A stretch of 64,000 nt of DNA from Rhinopomastus cyanomelas (GCA_013400115.1 VXBP01008550.1:34569-98568), one strand, 5' to 3'; numbered from the stretch's first letter, positions 46,273 to 56,920 are shown. Made by a program: numbers and translations. The notes: generated by a model not told the origin, from the sequence alone.

Positions 46273-46529
46273 TATCTATGACAAAGCTTTTAGCTTTTCA
46301 TGTGTTAGCAGGTATGGTCAGGTTAATACAATTGTGTCTTTCTTCCTTTCAGTCATTAATTGTGCAACTCATGCTGAATCCTCATTTGAACACACAGATG
46401 GAGTGATGCCCTACCTTCTTACCTCAGCACCTAAGACACAAGTCTGCTGAGCCCCAGTACATTTTTGTTGGATGTAATGAAAGCCACATGTTCACAGCTT
46501 CTGATCAAAGTGGGTTTTTCAGTCCTGAG

Positions 46530-46850
46530 AGCATCTGAGAGTGACACAGGGAAGTCATGCTTGACCAGCCAGATAGCCTTTGATGAGGGCATTACCAGGT
46601 GGATAGATGATGGCAGAGAGGTGGATGTGATCTATCTTGACTTAAGTAAGGCTTTTGACACAGTCTCCAACAGCATCATCGCAGCCAAACTGAGGCAGTG
46701 TAGTCTGGATAATCAGGTGGTGAGGGGGATTGTGAACTGGCTGCAGAATAGAAGTCAGAGAGTAGTGGTCAATGGGACAGAGTCTAGTTGGAGGCCTGTA
46801 TCTAGGGGAGTCTAGCGGAGTAGGACCAGCACTATTCAATCTGTCTCTTC
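46530..46850 (+). mobile_element. CR1 ORF2 internal fragment (palm), no 3' end
   Basis: Open for about 90 codons: KSCLTSQIAFDEGITR, VDVIYLDLSKAFDTV (palm A motif), QCSLDNQVVRGIVNWLQNRS, VVVNGTESSWRPVS. It stops before the ADD box at about 46,850. Neither the end of ORF2 nor a tail follows. It is the inverted homologue of 45,280-45,560. Confidence 0.92.
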
Positions 46851-47104
46851 CTGCCCGTTCCCAGCTGAATGCACCAACTGGCCTGTCAAGTTGGCTTGTA
46901 AAGATGAACCAGGCTGCTAAAAAGTACCCTGTAGAACAGGAGCAAAGGAGAGGAGGCCAGAAAAATGCTGCAGCAGTCAAAATGTGAGAGGAAAATGCTG
47001 AATGAATTTGTAAACTGGTCAAAGGAGCAGTGGGGAGCAGGAAGAGAAGGAGGAAGAGGGGAAGGAGAGGGAGAGTAGCATCTCCTGCGAGTGATACTCG
47101 CAGG
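46851..47104. other. Spacer with purine-rich stretch and hairpin
   Basis: 47,020-47,080 is almost all purine on the + strand. It ends in the hairpin at 47,083-47,105. Confidence 0.5.
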
Positions 47105-47105
47105 A
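47083..47105. repeat. Perfect inverted repeat, 10 bp arms, 3-base loop
   Basis: TCCTGCGAGT, loop GAT, ACTCGCAGGA. It sits directly against the 5' truncation point of the next CR1 tail. Confidence 0.9.
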
Positions 47106-47213
47106 TATGCACTTGGTGCCATGGTCTAGCCTTGAGCTCTGTGGTAACAGGTTGGATTTGATGATCTATGAGGTCTCTTCTGACCTTGGTAATACTGTGA
47201 TACTGTGCTTTGT
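47106..47213 (+). mobile_element. CR1 3' end, (ATACTGTG)n-tailed type
   Basis: GCACTTGGTGCCATGGTCTA, GCTCTGTGGTAACAGGTTGG, TTTGATGATCTATGAGGTCT and AATACTGTGATACTGTG. It matches the reverse complement of the copy at 1.93-2.10 kb over its length. Confidence 0.9.
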
Positions 47214-47949
47214 GTCAGTAGCAGGTACAGAAGCATTGAAGGGGAGTTCGTGGGTATTGGGAAGCTCTCGGTGTAGGATGTGCTGCGCCCCAGATGTACT
47301 GCTGATGCAGGCTGGGCTGCTGGCTGCTCACAATGGCAGGGACAGGCTGTACCACTTCTGGCAAACAGAGCAATCTGAATAGTGGGAAGAGAGGGGGAGG
47401 TTTTGTTGACTTTTTTGGAACAACAACCATACAAATCAGCTGAATAGTGTATTCAGTGGGCATTGTTCGAGCAGCACTTCTCCTGCTTTGCAGCGCATGT
47501 ATTCATGCTGAGAGCTACCGTATCCTGTTAGCTATTCAGAAAGCACTTTCTTAGTATGCATCAATGGCAAATCTGCTCCTGCTCGAGTAGCTCTCTGTCA
47601 GGAGCAGTCTAGACTTCTTTCCCCTTCTGATTTTCTGATGAGAATGGCCCATGACTTTTAGACCAATTCTGCTCTCCTGCCTCAGATCTTCCAGAGTGAT
47701 GTCCCTCAGCTCCAACTATTGCGACACAGTCTACAGGATGGCTCTCAGACCTCGTCCTGCTCACTGCATGCCAAGTGGTCAGAGCATGTGGCAGGGAGCA
47801 AACACCGAGTATTTTAGAGGTAGCATGTCTGGAGGATGTCTCTCTTCAGCCCAGGTTCACAGGGAGCCCCCAACACAATTATGGGGAGATGTGGATCCCC
47901 CTCACAAGAATTTGCCCAGCTTTCTGTTCAGCCAGTCCAGGATGATTCC
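47214..47949. other. Single-copy spacer
   Basis: Nothing recognisable. Confidence 0.5.
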
Positions 47950-48307
47950 ACCTGAAGAGAAGTTGTTTCTGAGGGGATCTTGTAGCAACCCTCCAGTCCC
48001 TGAAAGAAGGCTGGGGAACTGTTCACAAGGGCAGAGAACAATAGGATAAGGGGTCATGGTTTGAAGCTGAAAAAGAGGAGATCGAGGCTGGAAAGGAGGA
48101 AAAAGTTCTTGAATCTGAGGGTGGTGGATCCCTGGAGCAGGCTGCCTAGAGAGATGGTAGAGGCCCCATCCCTGGAGCCATTCAAGGTCAGGCTGGCTGG
48201 GGCTCTGGGCAACCTGTTCTAGTTAGAGCTGTGTCTGCTTGTTGTAGGGGGGTTGGACTAGATGACCTTTGGAGGTCCCTTCCAACTCTACACATTCGAT
48301 GATTCTA
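47950..48307 (+). mobile_element. CR1 3' fragment, 'GTTAGAGCTG' tail group
   Basis: CCTGAAGAGAAGTTGTTTCT, GGTCATGGTTTGAAGCTG, CTGGAGCAGGCTGCCTAGAG, CTAGTTAGAGCTGTGTCTGC, GGACTAGATGACCTTTGGAG and CATTCGATGATTCTAG. Confidence 0.94.
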
Positions 48308-48467
48308 GGAGGATCTGTTACATGATCCTCCCTGGCACAGAAGTAAGGCTGATAGATCAATAGCTCCCAGGGTTCTCCTTTCTACCATTTTTAAAAATGT
48401 GTGTGATTTTTCTCTTATTCCAGTCACTAGAGACATCATCTATCAGGACTTTTCAGATATCATGGCT
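48308..48467 (-). mobile_element. CR1 ORF2 fragment (fingers), split by a tail insertion
   Basis: The minus strand reads FKNGRKENPGSY then a stop, then SISLTSVPG, which matches the block before the palm in the 45 kb copy. It directly abuts the tail of the preceding + CR1 and breaks off at about 48,467. Confidence 0.78.
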
Positions 48468-48506
48468 AGGATCTCAGAGATCTTTTCCAGCCTCAATAAT
48501 TCTGTG
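48468..48506 (+). mobile_element. Minimal CR1 tail insertion
   Basis: GATCTCAGAGATCTTTTCCA and GCCTCAATAATTCTGTGA are a CR1 3' terminus of about 40 bases, with minus-strand ORF2 on both sides. Confidence 0.65.
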
Positions 48507-48540
48507 AGTGGCTTGGGAACTGCATCAGCCGTCATGGGCA
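48507..48540 (-). mobile_element. CR1 ORF2 fragment, continuation
   Basis: GTGGCTTGGGAACTGCATCA continues the ORF2 sequence interrupted at 48,467 (compare AGTGGCTTAGCCATGACTTC in the 45.7 kb copy). Confidence 0.6.
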
Positions 48541-50717
48541 TGATACTGCTTATTCTGTAGAGTTTTCTTGAGCATCTGTGAGGAAAATGTAGAAACAGCT
48601 GTAACCAAATAAAAAAGCAAAAAACCCCAAACCAACAGATGTTTTTAAAACTGTTTTGTAGCTTTAAGGTCTCTGCATTTGGTTGTTAAATAGCCTCCTT
48701 CTCTCCAACGTTCGTCTCCTCCCCCCTCCCACTGTTTCAGTATGATAAATACTGAACTGAATAAGAGCAACTATTTGTGAACTTATAGATGCAGGCGATA
48801 ATGCCAGCAGCACCAAATGATAATTCCCTGTCCTGGTTTCACTGGGACAGAATCCTAGATCAGCTGTGGTCTACAGGCCATTACCAGTTTGGAGTCAGCC
48901 AGGCCAGCTGCTCTGAGCTGGCTCACACAGGCATCCCAGATCAGAAATGCCAGGCTTGGTACAAAGGGGGAAGTTTGCTGAACAGAGCTTGGGCTCCTGT
49001 TCTTCTTCCTGAAGACTGTTTTCCTCTTTGTTGTGACCACTCTACATTTGTTGAGCTGCGTGTAATTTTGTGCCCTTTATACAGTTATTGGTGTTAGTTT
49101 GACTATTTCTGGATTTTATTCCAACCCTCAGGTCTCCTCCCCTTTTGCCAGTTTGCCTTCTTGGCTGAGAGGCTTTGCTGCTTTACTTTACCCCTGCATC
49201 CAGGCTAAAAGCAGTCAGTGTCTTTACTGCTGTCTGCAGCTGTTTCTTTCCCCATCCCGGGAATGGTTGCAGTGGAGTGAGATGGTCTTGTGAGAGGTGA
49301 AGTGCTGCAGGTTCCCAGCTCCATCAGAGAGGTTCTCACCCAACATGGTTGCAGAGAGTGCTCAGCCACTTGCAAGGCAGCACCTTAGGCTGCAGCACTG
49401 GAAGCAGCAAACTGTTTGGGGTTCTGGGGGATTTTTTGCCCATTTGAATCTCCAGCTCGGTGAATCATTAATATGGTTTAGAATGGAAATGAAAATGCCA
49501 CAAAAGAGCATCTCATTGCAGGATGTCTGTAAAGATACATAAAAGGATCTTTTCGTGGGTAATTATTCAAACCACTTCATATAACTGTCACCATTAAAAG
49601 GTCACTAGCTTTTACTACACAGGGATTGCTGAAGATGCAGGGTTGGTGCCATCTTCTAATACTAGTGGAAGTACTCTAGTGTCACTCATGGTCATCTGTG
49701 ATACTGCCTGGCTTTATCTTCCCTTAGCTTGACTCATCTTTATGTTAGGGAGGATCAAGGTGACTGCTGCGACTGGCAGCATGCAACCTCGTACCAAAGA
49801 GCCGTTCTTCCCCTGATGAACCTTCCTTTGCAAGATGATAGATAGACCGTATCTCAGGCACGTCATCTTTATGCTGGTAATAATTGCAATTACAACCTAC
49901 AATGTTCTTGCTATATTTCATTTCAGGTTTTAATTGCATACTATTATTCTCCTTCCAAATGGAGGTCCCAGTGCATATTTTAAACTGTGTGTAAATACAC
50001 ATTAAGAAGATGACAACCGTTACACAACCGTGCAAGCATTAGAGAGGCAGATTCACTCGAAGAGCTTGCTCTCAGCCCAAGTGCCTGCATGTACAAAGTT
50101 TCTGGGGGGAAAAATAAGACCTTTGGACATAGTGCACATAATGCGCTTCCTCAGACATTAGAACATCTTCCCTGTCAAACAGCGTTGAAATTGGTTAAAT
50201 GGATTCCGCTTTTATTAGATGAGGTCTGACAGGCAGAAAGGAACTGCTGTATACCCCTTTCTGTGGGAAGGCCAGCTAAACCCCTTCTGTTCTCAAGGCT
50301 GATGATACCAGTGGTGTCACTCCCAGCACTGTGATGGGCGGCTCTATTTTAAGGCTGCAAAAACTGGTGGGGTGACGGATGCTGTCGGAGGCTGAATCCA
50401 GGGCATTTCTGAGCCCTTTCAGCATTTGAAGACCCTAAGGAAGCTCTGTATGGGTTCAGTGTGACCCAGCAAACACCTCATGTCGTCCGTACAGTCAGAC
50501 ATCGGTGCCTCCGGTGCACTGTTAGGTCAAGTGAGACTCACAAATGGCAAAAGAAAGGACCATTTATGTCCGCACTAAAGAGGGACTGAAGGTTTGGGAG
50601 TCCAGAGGAAGGTGTCAAAAATTGCTTCAAAGCCCTGTCTTGCCAGGAGTGAGAATTCAAGGGAAATGTAAGGGCCCACCTTAGAGAGCTGGTAGGAAGG
50701 GCAGAAGTGGCCCCCGA
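48541..50717. other. Single-copy region
   Basis: 2.2 kb without repeats. AT-rich at 49,540-50,040. No gene recognised. Confidence 0.5.
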
Positions 50718-51018
50718 GGGTGGAAGATGATTGCACAAAGGCCAGACTCTTCTCAGTGGTGTCCAGTGATAGGACAAGGGGCAGTGGGTGCAAGCTGGAG
50801 CACAGGAGGTTCCACATAAACATAAGGAAAAACCTTTCCGCTGTGAGGCTGACAGAGCCCTGGCACAGGCTGCCCAGGGAGGGTGTGGAGTCTCCTGCTC
50901 TGGGGACATCCAAAACCAGCCTGGACTGTTTCTGTGTGACCTGATCTAGGTGATCCTGCTCTGGCAGGAGGGTAGGATTAGATGATCTTTTGAGATTTCT
51001 TTAATCCCTAACTGTGAT
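50718..51018 (+). mobile_element. CR1 3' fragment
   Basis: AGTGATAGGACAAGGGGCAG, CAAGCTGGAGCACAGGAGG, GCACAGGCTGCCCAGGGAGG and GATTAGATGATCTTTTGAG. Late ORF2 reads SSDRTRGSGCKLEHRRFHIN without a stop. The octamer tail is eroded (CTGTGATTTC). Confidence 0.93.
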
Positions 51019-51707
51019 TTCTCTTACGGAGAGCATTTTCCATACAGCTAGCTCTTCATTCAGAGACTTTCTTCTTGCACAGACCAGAGCAGGCTGTGTC
51101 TGCTGTTTGCAAGCCAGCCTGAGAAACCTCTTCTTCAGTGACCTCTCCTTATTCCTGCCCTCTGTTTATATTCTGTAGGGACATTATGTTTTCTAGTCCC
51201 ATTAACTAGAGAGTAAAACACAGCAAGGTTCAGGCTAGCACTTTCACAGACAAGGTGCCCCATCCTAAGCATGGCACAGCCTGCGTTGTGCTCAGTCAAT
51301 GTCTCCCAGGGCTTCATTTAGGAGCTGCCAGTGCTGAGGGCCCTTAATTAAGCGTCCAATTATTAATCCAAATATGTAATTGCAGACAGCTTTTGGTCTG
51401 TTATTCGAGCGCTTTTGCTCAAGTTTCAGTAGGATCAGAGCTGGAAGGTTTTGTACTGCAGCCCTTGTTTCAATGGAAATTGAGTGGAAATGAGAGCAAT
51501 CTTCATCACCAGTTATTTCTTACTGGGACTCCTGTGGAATGGGTGCTTGATGTTGCTAATTTAATGGAATAGTGTCCTATCTCTGAGACTGGAGCTCATA
51601 AGAAGTGCCAGTGATGTGACTTCCAAGGAGTTGACATGGGCTGCATGTTTCATGTGCTGCTGGAGAGTGCAGCCAGGCTGGGTAGTCATCAGACCCCAGA
51701 AGATGTA
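51019..51707. other. Single-copy spacer
   Basis: AT-rich, with CTTAATTAAGCGTCCAATTA near 51,345. A possible non-coding element, unsupported otherwise. Confidence 0.4.
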
Positions 51708-52392
51708 CATAGCTCCAGTTTACTGGGACCAGTACTACTCAATCTATTCATTAATGACTTGGATGAGGCATTAGGGTGCACTGTCAAAAAGTTTGGTGAT
51801 GACACAAAGCTGGGTGTGTCGCCAACACCTTGCAGACTGTGCTGCCATTCAGCAAGACCTGGACAGGCTGGAGAGCTGGGCAGGGAGAAATTGAATGAAG
51901 TATAACTAGGGTAAGTACAGAGTCTTGCATCTGGGCAAGAACAACCCCAGGTACCAGTATAAGCTGGGGACTGACCTGTTGGAGAGCAGTGTAGGAGAAA
52001 GGGACCTTAGGTCCCGGTGGACAGCAGGATGACCATGAGCCAGCAATGTGCTCTTGTGGCCAAGAGGGCCAACAACATCCTGGGGTGTATCAGAAGGGAG
52101 GTTGTTAGCAGCTCAAGAGAGGTTCTTCTCCCGCTCTACTCTGCACTGGTGAGACAACATCTGGAGTATTGTGTCCAGTTCTGGGCTCCTCAGTTCAAGA
52201 GGGATGTGGAGCTGTTGGAGGGAGTCCAGCGTAGGGCAACGAGGATGATGAGGGATGTGAAGTGCTGCCCTTATGAGGAAAGGCTGAGGGAGCTGAGTCT
52301 CTTTAGCTTGGACATGAGGAGACTGAGGGTTGACCTCCTTAATGTCTATAAATATGAGAAGGGTGTTTGTCAGGAGGATGGAGCCAGACATA
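51708..52392 (+). mobile_element. CR1 ORF2 fragment without 3' end
   Basis: Covers the palm C motif through the C-terminal part of ORF2 and stops abruptly at about 52,392 (GGATGGAGCCAGACA) before the end of ORF2. No tail of its own follows. The next CR1 begins 120 bases later and belongs to another tail group. Confidence 0.92.
51715..52392 (+). pseudogene. CR1 ORF2 remnant, palm C motif onward
   Basis: Opens with LLNLFINDLDEALG and KKFGDDTKLGV, where the usual Ala before the two catalytic Asp residues is Gly. After frame changes near 51,820-51,905 and 52,010 a block of about 125 codons reads on: VDSRMTMSQQCALVAKRANN, NILGCIRREVV, LVRQHLEYCVQFWAPQF, RLRELSLFSLDMRRLRVD, KGVCQEDGAR. No function remains. 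Confidence 0.83.
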
Positions 52393-52510
52393 AAATGGTT
52401 TTGAACTTCCTGCAGTCATCTCCCTCTTGCAGTGATCACTGTGTTTTCCAGTCACCGTTAATGAAAGTACCAGCAAGGATAAATGTTGAGTTTAGAAAGG
52501 GCGTAGGGTA

Positions 52511-52911
52511 GTGTGGCCAGCAGGACCAGGATGGTGATTTCCCCCCTGTACTCAGCACTGGTATAGTCCCACCTCAAGTACTGGGTTCAGTTTTGTAGAG
52601 AGGTGGGCACTGGTCTCTTGTCACAAGTGACTGGTGACAGAACAAGAGGGAACAGCCTCAAGCTGCACCAGGGGAAGTTTAGACTGGATATTAGGAAAAT
52701 AATTTTCACTGAAAGGATCATCAGGCCTTGGAACAGGCTGCCAGGGAAGGGGTTGATTTGCCATCCCTGGCTGTGTTTAAAAGCTGCATGGATGTGTTGT
52801 TAGGGAACATGGTTTAATGGTGGGGCTATTAGTAGACTTGGTAGAGTAGAATATACGATTTGACAAGATGATCTTGAAAGTCTTCCTCAACCTAAATGGT
52901 TCTATGATTCC
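52511..52911 (+). mobile_element. CR1 LINE 3' fragment
   Basis: GGCACTGGTCTCTTGTCACA, AAGAGGGAACAGCCTCAAG, GGAACAGGCTGCCAGGGAAG, GTTGTTAGGGAACATGGTTT, GACAAGATGATCTTGAAAG and GGTTCTATGATTCC. Confidence 0.93.
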
Positions 52912-53189
52912 TGCTTTGTGTTTTCTGACACACGAGTTTGGGATACTGCTCTTTCCTCTTTGATACAAAGGTGCTACCTAAATATAAACCTAAGGGTTAG
53001 TACATCGGGGAAGACAAGCCTGCAGACATACACCAAGCAGCAGTATTGCATCTAGCACCCTTTCTCACCACGCTGCTCCCAACCCCAGAGTCCATTTCAC
53101 TTCAACCTTGGGCTCTGTCAGGCTTGTGAGGAATAAAAATTCCTTCATACAAAGCTTCCCTTATTGAGTGAAAAGATAAAGCACCAAGC
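52912..53189. other. Short single-copy spacer
   Basis: Nothing recognisable. Confidence 0.5.
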
Positions 53190-53607
53190 TAAGCAGCTCT
53201 TTCATGAGGACAGGCTGAGAGAGTTGGAGTTCTTATGCCTGAAGAAGAGAAGACTCTGAGGGGATCTTGTAGCAACCTTCCAATCCATGAAAGGGGCTGT
53301 CAGAAGGCTGGAGAAGACTGTTCACAAGGACACGGAACAATAGGACAAGGGGTCATGGTTTGAAGCTGGAAAAGGGAAGATTGAGGCTGGACAGGAGGAA
53401 AACATTTTTGAATCTGAGGGTGGGGGATCCCTGGAACAGGCTGCCTAGAGAGGTGGTGGAGGCCCCATCCCTGGAGCTATTCATGGTCAGGCTGGATGGG
53501 CTCTGGGCAATCTGTTCTAGTTAGAGCTATCCCTGCTTGCTGTAGGGGTATTGGACTGGAAGACCTTTTGGAGGTCCCTTCCAATCCAGTACATCCCATG
53601 ATTCTTT
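53190..53607 (+). mobile_element. CR1 LINE 3' fragment, 'GTTAGAGCT' tail group
   Basis: GGACAGGCTGAGAGAGTTGG, GGGGCTGTCAGAAGGCTGGA, GGAACAGGCTGCCTAGAGAG, CTAGTTAGAGCTATCCCTGC and CATCCCATGATTCT. Confidence 0.94.
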
Positions 53608-55217
53608 TAGCTGCCTCCTATTTGAAACTGAGAATGGGCAGCTAGATACCCTGGTTGTGATTACCCTCTGCAGAAGATTCCTTTTTATGATTTAATCTTA
53701 TTTCCTTTTAGTAGTGTCTGCTGGTAGAAGATAGAAAACATGACACAACAGCAGATATGGTGACACTTCCTGACATGAACCAACCAAACACCAGCATTTT
53801 CTATTGCTGTCCCCATTTAAAACAACTGCAGTTTGCATTTTTACCTGAGGTTCACAACAGCGTTTCCAAGCTCCTGATTGTGATAACTGTTTACAGCTTT
53901 ATCTGTTGATGCACTGTTCTAGACTGATGCCATGACCACTCCTGCGTGTGCTGTTGGCACTGAACAGTCATTAACTGTTACTGCTGGCAGCTGATTCTTT
54001 CACACAGTTGTGCAGAGATCTCTGTATTTAGCCCCAAAACAGCTTTACAGAGCAAAACTACATTTAGCTGCAAGAATTTCCAGTTGCTATTTTTGTTGAC
54101 GTCAGTAGCTGGCCAGGCTGGACAGCCTGCAGGGTAATTGCAGAATTGGTGCTCTGCTCTGCAGAGATCCAGTGTCCTTGCTGTGGAGATGTGCTCCAGG
54201 GGCTGCCTTTGAATTGGGCTCTGTCTCATGCAGAGACTTCATTGTGCTCTCTGAGTGGCAATGAACTCCTTCTCCGAACTCATCCCTGAGTGAGGGATGG
54301 ATTTTATACCCACCAAACCCAATCTCCATCCTGCCCGTTTTGTGAAATCCATTTGAGTTCCCCACCAAATTTGTATGAAAAACTAGAAGCCCTCAGCATG
54401 TTTGTGGCTCAGCAGGGGACACTACAACCTGAGTGTGTAGGCTACTAGTGATGAATAATTAACAGGCAGTTAGAACACCTTTCATCTCGATGAGTTTCAT
54501 TTGTGCAGGAATCATTTCATTTTTCCTCAGATCACATCTGGAACAAACTAGAGCAGCAGCAGAAGAGGCTGTGCACTTTAAACGGTCCCAACGACAGCAA
54601 CTGCTGCACACAGATGAGACAACAGAGCAAATGTAGTTAGGCAGGAAGTATTAGCAGGAGTAAAGCATCTAGTGATGAAGCACTGCACAGTGTCTTACAC
54701 ACGTCATGAACAGGACTGGCATTTGGGAAGACACGTAAGACTGCAGCACTGCCCTTGTTGAAAGGGCTGCTGCATCTTTTAATGGCCTCATGTAAGCAAG
54801 AGCTTATTTTAGTGTCCTGTTCAGAAGAAGGAACATGCCATCTGCAGAACTAGCAAGAAGGATCTGTGGCAAGCGGGTGTTCCTCGGGGATTTCCCACTC
54901 ACGACGTTTTCTAGCCCTTCCCTAGCTTTTAAAAGTTCCAGGAATTATAATGCAGAGTGACACGAAGGTTTAAAAGCTACTGCCGGATGCATCTAGGAAA
55001 CTGCCTGGTTCTGTCTGGGTGCTGTGGGGTTGCTGAATCAGGAAAAACACGTCTTCAGTGTCTGAGGAGGAAACCTGAGCAAGCAGAGTGGCCTTCCGGG
55101 AGCTCAGTGCTCTGAGCATGGGGTTAGCAGCCACAAAGGCTGCCCAAATCAGCGGGGTGTTACTTCTGCCTCCATGCGGCAGGGCAGGCGGGCTTCGACA
55201 GACAGGAGATGGCATTC
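53608..55217. other. Single-copy region
   Basis: 1.6 kb without repeats or recognisable gene. Confidence 0.5.
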
Positions 55218-55222
55218 GGTTG
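55218..55222. repeat. LTR target-site duplication, left copy
   Basis: GGTTG, repeated exactly at 56,921-56,925. Confidence 0.85.
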
Positions 55223-55499
55223 TGTTGTAGTTTGAAAATTGCTAGCGTTTGCAAACATACAGCAGTTCTGCTTTCATGAAGAGGAAAAGAAAAAGGAGTT
55301 GGTTTGTTTTGGAGGACCCCTCCCCCGCAGGGGACTTGTCCTGGGGGAAGGTGTTGCTGGTCCTGGACCTGCCCCGGATGTCCGTGTTGGGTTAGCCTAT
55401 GAAAAAGCAGAGCGGGCGGTTTGTTTTGAGAAAAAGAAGGAAGAGAAAAAGAGAAGAAGAGGCAGGAAGTATGTAGCCCACTCGTGTGTGCTGCAGGCT

Positions 55500-56000
55500 C
55501 TCTTGGGCTGCGGCTTCTCAGCCGAGCGCCCCCCGCTCCCCCGCCCCGTCCGTTCTCGGGACGGTGGCGGGGAGGGGGGAAGGGCACGGGATGCGGCTCG
55601 GCCGCGGCTTTTCAGCGATTGCAGCCGCTACTGCGGGAAGAGCAGATGCCCCGTGTTCGCGTAGCCCCATGTCCTCGGCCGGACTGCCAGCTGTGATTCA
55701 CCTCGGGCTCCAGTAGCGCCGATGTGCCGCGGTCTGGAGACGCACTTGTAAGCTCTCCCCGCCCCGGCGCTAGCTGTGAAGTTTGCCGCAGGTTCTCCAG
55801 TGGCTCCGCTGCTTTTGGAATGGAGGACGCGCCGGTTTGCACCGCTCCCCGTCCAGTAATGGACAGCCTTCGCGTCTGCCGCGGTTCTTCAGTGGTCGTG
55901 GGAAGACCCTGATTTGTGCCGCTGTGCCCCCTGCTCCGCGCAGCCCTTTTGCCTCGGGCCTGAACCTGACACCATGATCCGGGCGATCTGGGAAAAGCAA
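55500..56000. other. GC- and CpG-rich segment within the LTR
   Basis: Dense GCGCC, CCGCG and CGCCGG motifs. This is likely LTR U3 sequence rather than the CpG island of a host gene because it lies wholly between the target-site duplications. Confidence 0.7.
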
Positions 56001-56361
56001 GACTGCGTGCAGCCACCTCCCACAGCGCAGCTTCAGCATTTTGGTAACGTTGTGGTATGCTGGGGTGCCCCCTCTTCCCCCCTGGAGCTGAGACAGGAGG
56101 AGAGAAGAGAGGAGAGGGCCTTGAGAATCCTCTCGGCCTACTGTGGAGTGTGGGCGTTGCCCTGTTGATCCAGCGATGAACGTGCCTCCATTTTGGATCC
56201 CCCACGTGACTGGGACTGAGCGATGGACCGCTGCCATTTTGGAGAGACTGGTCAACGGGAAGAGAAGCTGTGTGTCATTTCCTGCCGCTGAGGAAGACTG
56301 GGGGTGCTTTTAAGTTTTGGGGGAGGTCCCTTCGTGCATAGTTGGAAAGCCGAAGGATTTG

Positions 56362-56654
56362 AGACTCCTTAAATCTTGGATCGGGAGGACAGAGACAGGG
56401 GTTTTGTTGTTGGAATGTATGCCGCCCACACTGGGGTGCAATTGGGGCGTTAAGGGAGAGAGCGGTGGCTCGTCTCCGGTTTGCATGCTGTTGTTGTTGC
56501 CCAGATCTCTTAGGTCGGAAGGACAGAGACAGGGGCTTGTTGTTGAAATGCATGCCGCCCGCACCGGAGTGCAATTGGGGCGTTAAGGGAGAGGGTGGTG
56601 GAACTCATCTCTGGTTTGCATGCTGTTGGTGTTGCCCAGATCTCTGTCGTGACC
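56362..56654. repeat. Tandem duplication inside the LTR, period 134 bp
   Basis: GGACAGAGACAGGGG recurs at 56,387 and 56,521. Between these, ATGCCGCCC, GTGCAATTGGGGCGTTAAGG, TTTGCATGCTGTT and TTGCCCAGATCTCT appear twice in the same order. Differences are scattered substitutions and small gaps. Confidence 0.93.
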
Positions 56655-56811
56655 CAAGGCCCAAACGATAGTGACTTCCCATGGTATTTTCCTCAGATAG
56701 TGTAATGGCATGTTTGACGCAGTTTCTAGGTTTGAGTGCACCAACTTGCTGGTTTTTATTTGTTTTATTTTTTTTTGTTTCCTTTTTTCTTTGTCTGTAT
56801 ACAGTTAGGTT

Positions 56812-56817
56812 AATAAA
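56812..56817 (+). promoter_or_regulatory. LTR polyadenylation signal
   Basis: AATAAA after a T-rich stretch, 103 bases before the LTR end. Confidence 0.7.
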
Positions 56818-56920
56818 CTTTTATCCAGTATCCTAAGCCATTCATTGTCTGGCAAATTTGTCCGAGATGTCATCGAGACCTTACTTGCTAAAATTGGTGG
56901 AGAATCCCAGACCCGCTACA

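Larger units (their letters stand above)
55223..56920 (+). mobile_element. Solo LTR of an endogenous retrovirus
   Basis: A 1,698 bp block begins TGTTGTAGTTTG and ends CCGCTACA, the TG...CA ends of a retroviral LTR, and is flanked by a 5 bp direct repeat GGTTG. A polyadenylation signal AATAAA at 56,812-56,817 lies 103 bases before the right end, where the R region is expected, which sets the + orientation. The interior is GC-rich (55,500-56,000) and contains a 134 bp tandem duplication. No gag, pol or env sequence is present, so it is a solo LTR left by recombination. A 5 bp duplication is most common for ERVL and some class I elements. I cannot name the family. Open frames inside have no recognisable product. 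Confidence 0.85.

Noticed and set aside
55500..56000. CpG island of a host gene promoter
   Set aside because: The segment lies between exact target-site duplications and TG...CA ends, so LTR origin explains it better.
55612..56255. Long open frames of 197 and 161 codons on the - strand
   Set aside because: They lie inside the GC-rich part of the solo LTR, where stop codons are rare. No viral or host protein similarity was recognised.
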